From an uncultured Clostridia bacterium (GTDB lineage: Bacteria; Bacillota; Clostridia; Oscillospirales; Acutalibacteraceae), in assembly GCA_937877675.1 (NCBI GenBank), contig CALEIS010000165.1, positions 1 through 15,888 on the forward strand: a stretch of DNA of 15,888 nucleotides, in the 5' to 3' direction. Made by a program: the position numbers and the translations under genes. Shown piece by piece: positions 15,340 through 15,888 of the stretch. The notes below the pieces were generated by a model. It worked only from the letters and a program-made list of their open reading frames with translations, did not search any database and was not told where the DNA came from. Position 1 is the stretch's first letter. The number at the start of each line of letters is the position of its first letter.

Positions 15340-15347
15340 AATATTAT
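15333..15347. promoter_or_regulatory. Possible PerR-type operator at the rubrerythrin promoter
   Basis: The 15-base stretch fits the PerR box TTATAAT-N-ATTATAA at 9 of 14 positions and overlaps the -10 box. It contains the perfect palindrome AATAATATTATT (15338-15349). AT-rich DNA gives such matches by chance, so this is tentative. Confidence 0.25.
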
Positions 15348-15369
15348 TAAAATTAAGGAGTGATTTCTA

Positions 15370-15888
15370 ATGGAACTTAAAGGTTCAAGAACAGAAGCTA
15401 ATCTTATGACTGCATTTGCTGGTGAGTCACAGGCAAGAAACAAATACACATATTACGCATCTAAAGCTAAAAAAGATGGATATGTTCAGATTGCTCAGAT
15501 TTTTGAAGAAACAGCTAATAATGAAAAAGAACATGCAAAAATTTGGTTTAAACTTCTTCATGATGGTGGTGTACCATCTACAATTGAAAACCTTAAAGAT
15601 GCTGCTGCTGGCGAAAACTATGAGTGGACAGAAATGTACGCTGAATTTGCTGTTGTAGCTAAAGAAGAAGGTTTTGACCATATTGCTGCTCTTTTTGAAA
15701 TGGTAGCAAAAATTGAAAAAGACCACGAAGAAAGATATAAGAAGCTTCTTAGCAATATTGAGGGAGGACTTGTATTCTCTCGTGATGGTGACATGATGTG
15801 GATTTGTTCTAACTGTGGTCACGTTCATTTCGGTAAAGAAGCACCTGAACTTTGCCCTGTTTGTGCACATCCAAAAGCATATTTCATG
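15370..15888 (+). CDS. rbr: Rubrerythrin, 3'-truncated by window
   Basis: The gene runs off the window; 173 residues are visible and the protein is nearly complete. A ferritin-like di-iron domain (1-130) carries Glu19, the pair Glu52 and His55 (EKEH), Glu92 and the pair Glu116 and His119 (EKDH). A C-terminal rubredoxin-like iron site follows, with Cys146, Cys149, Cys162 and Cys165 (CSNCG and CPVCAHPKAYF). The enzyme reduces hydrogen peroxide to water with electrons from reduced rubredoxin or NADH-linked partners and is a main peroxide defence of strict anaerobes. The order (di-iron first, rubredoxin last) is the classical one, not the reverse form. The start is fixed by AAGGAG 9 bases upstream and the standard MELKGSRTEANL beginning. 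It is rich in GCT, GAA and CTT codons, as is common for highly expressed genes. Confidence 0.97.
   Translation, partial: MELKGSRTEANLMTAFAGESQARNKYTYYASKAKKDGYVQIAQIFEETANNEKEHAKIWFKLLHDGGVPSTIENLKDAAAGENYEWTEMYAEFAVVAKEEGFDHIAALFEMVAKIEKDHEERYKKLLSNIEGGLVFSRDGDMMWICSNCGHVHFGKEAPELCPVCAHPKAYFM

Noticed and set aside
15427..15870. 147-codon open frame on the minus strand
   Set aside because: It lies fully antisense to rubrerythrin, has no ribosome site and reads as low-complexity Phe/Cys-rich peptide. It is a codon-bias shadow.
1..15888. CRISPR array, insertion sequence, prophage or defence island
   Set aside because: There are no regularly spaced repeats, transposase, integrase, terminal inverted repeats or phage-type genes. 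Base composition looks even throughout.

Overview
The window is AT-rich and gene-dense, with strong Shine-Dalgarno sites and bacterial-type promoters. It reads like a chromosomal segment of an anaerobic low-GC Firmicute, probably a gut-type Clostridia (Eubacteriales/Oscillospirales-like). The reasons are a PcrA-type helicase, TypA, a clostridial-style rubrerythrin, L-lactate dehydrogenase, family 28 and 123-like glycosidases, and repeated use of the site GAGGTGAT just before start codons. No phage, transposon, CRISPR, tRNA or rRNA signal was seen, and no gene-free stretch exceeds 300 bases. The organism assignment is inference.

Layout. (1) 1-1761, plus strand: the 3' part of pcrA, ending at a bidirectional terminator. 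(2) 1786-4607, minus strand: a glycoside hydrolase 123-like gene followed, with a 4-base overlap, by a RodA/FtsW-family glycosyltransferase gene. (3) 4746-9465, plus strand: typA, a divergent MreB-like gene and a secreted neutral-ceramidase-like hydrolase gene, closed by a terminator. The -35 boxes of blocks 2 and 3 face each other as a perfect inverted repeat. (4) 9506-12297, minus strand: asnB then ldh. (5) 12412-14556, plus strand: a family 28 glycosidase and a maltose/galactoside-type O-acetyltransferase. (6) 14590-15270, minus strand: trmO. (7) 15370 to the end, plus strand: rubrerythrin, cut by the window edge.

How the genes may work together. Most of the window is housekeeping: DNA repair, translation GTPase, tRNA modification, asparagine synthesis, fermentation and peroxide defence. 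The accessory interest lies in blocks 2 and 3. A SEDS peptidoglycan polymerase coupled to a cytoplasmic glycosidase sits back to back with an MreB-like protein whose ATPase motifs are degenerate and a secreted ceramidase-fold enzyme. Block 5 looks like intracellular sugar handling. Its glycosidase carries a tandem duplication of the catalytic Asp-Asp segment and lacks the usual catalytic-site His motif.

Every convergent gene pair is separated by about 40 bases or less holding one hairpin. Every divergent pair is separated by about 100-140 bases holding two facing promoters. Functional links between neighbours are inference from context; enzyme families are read from motifs in the translated sequence.
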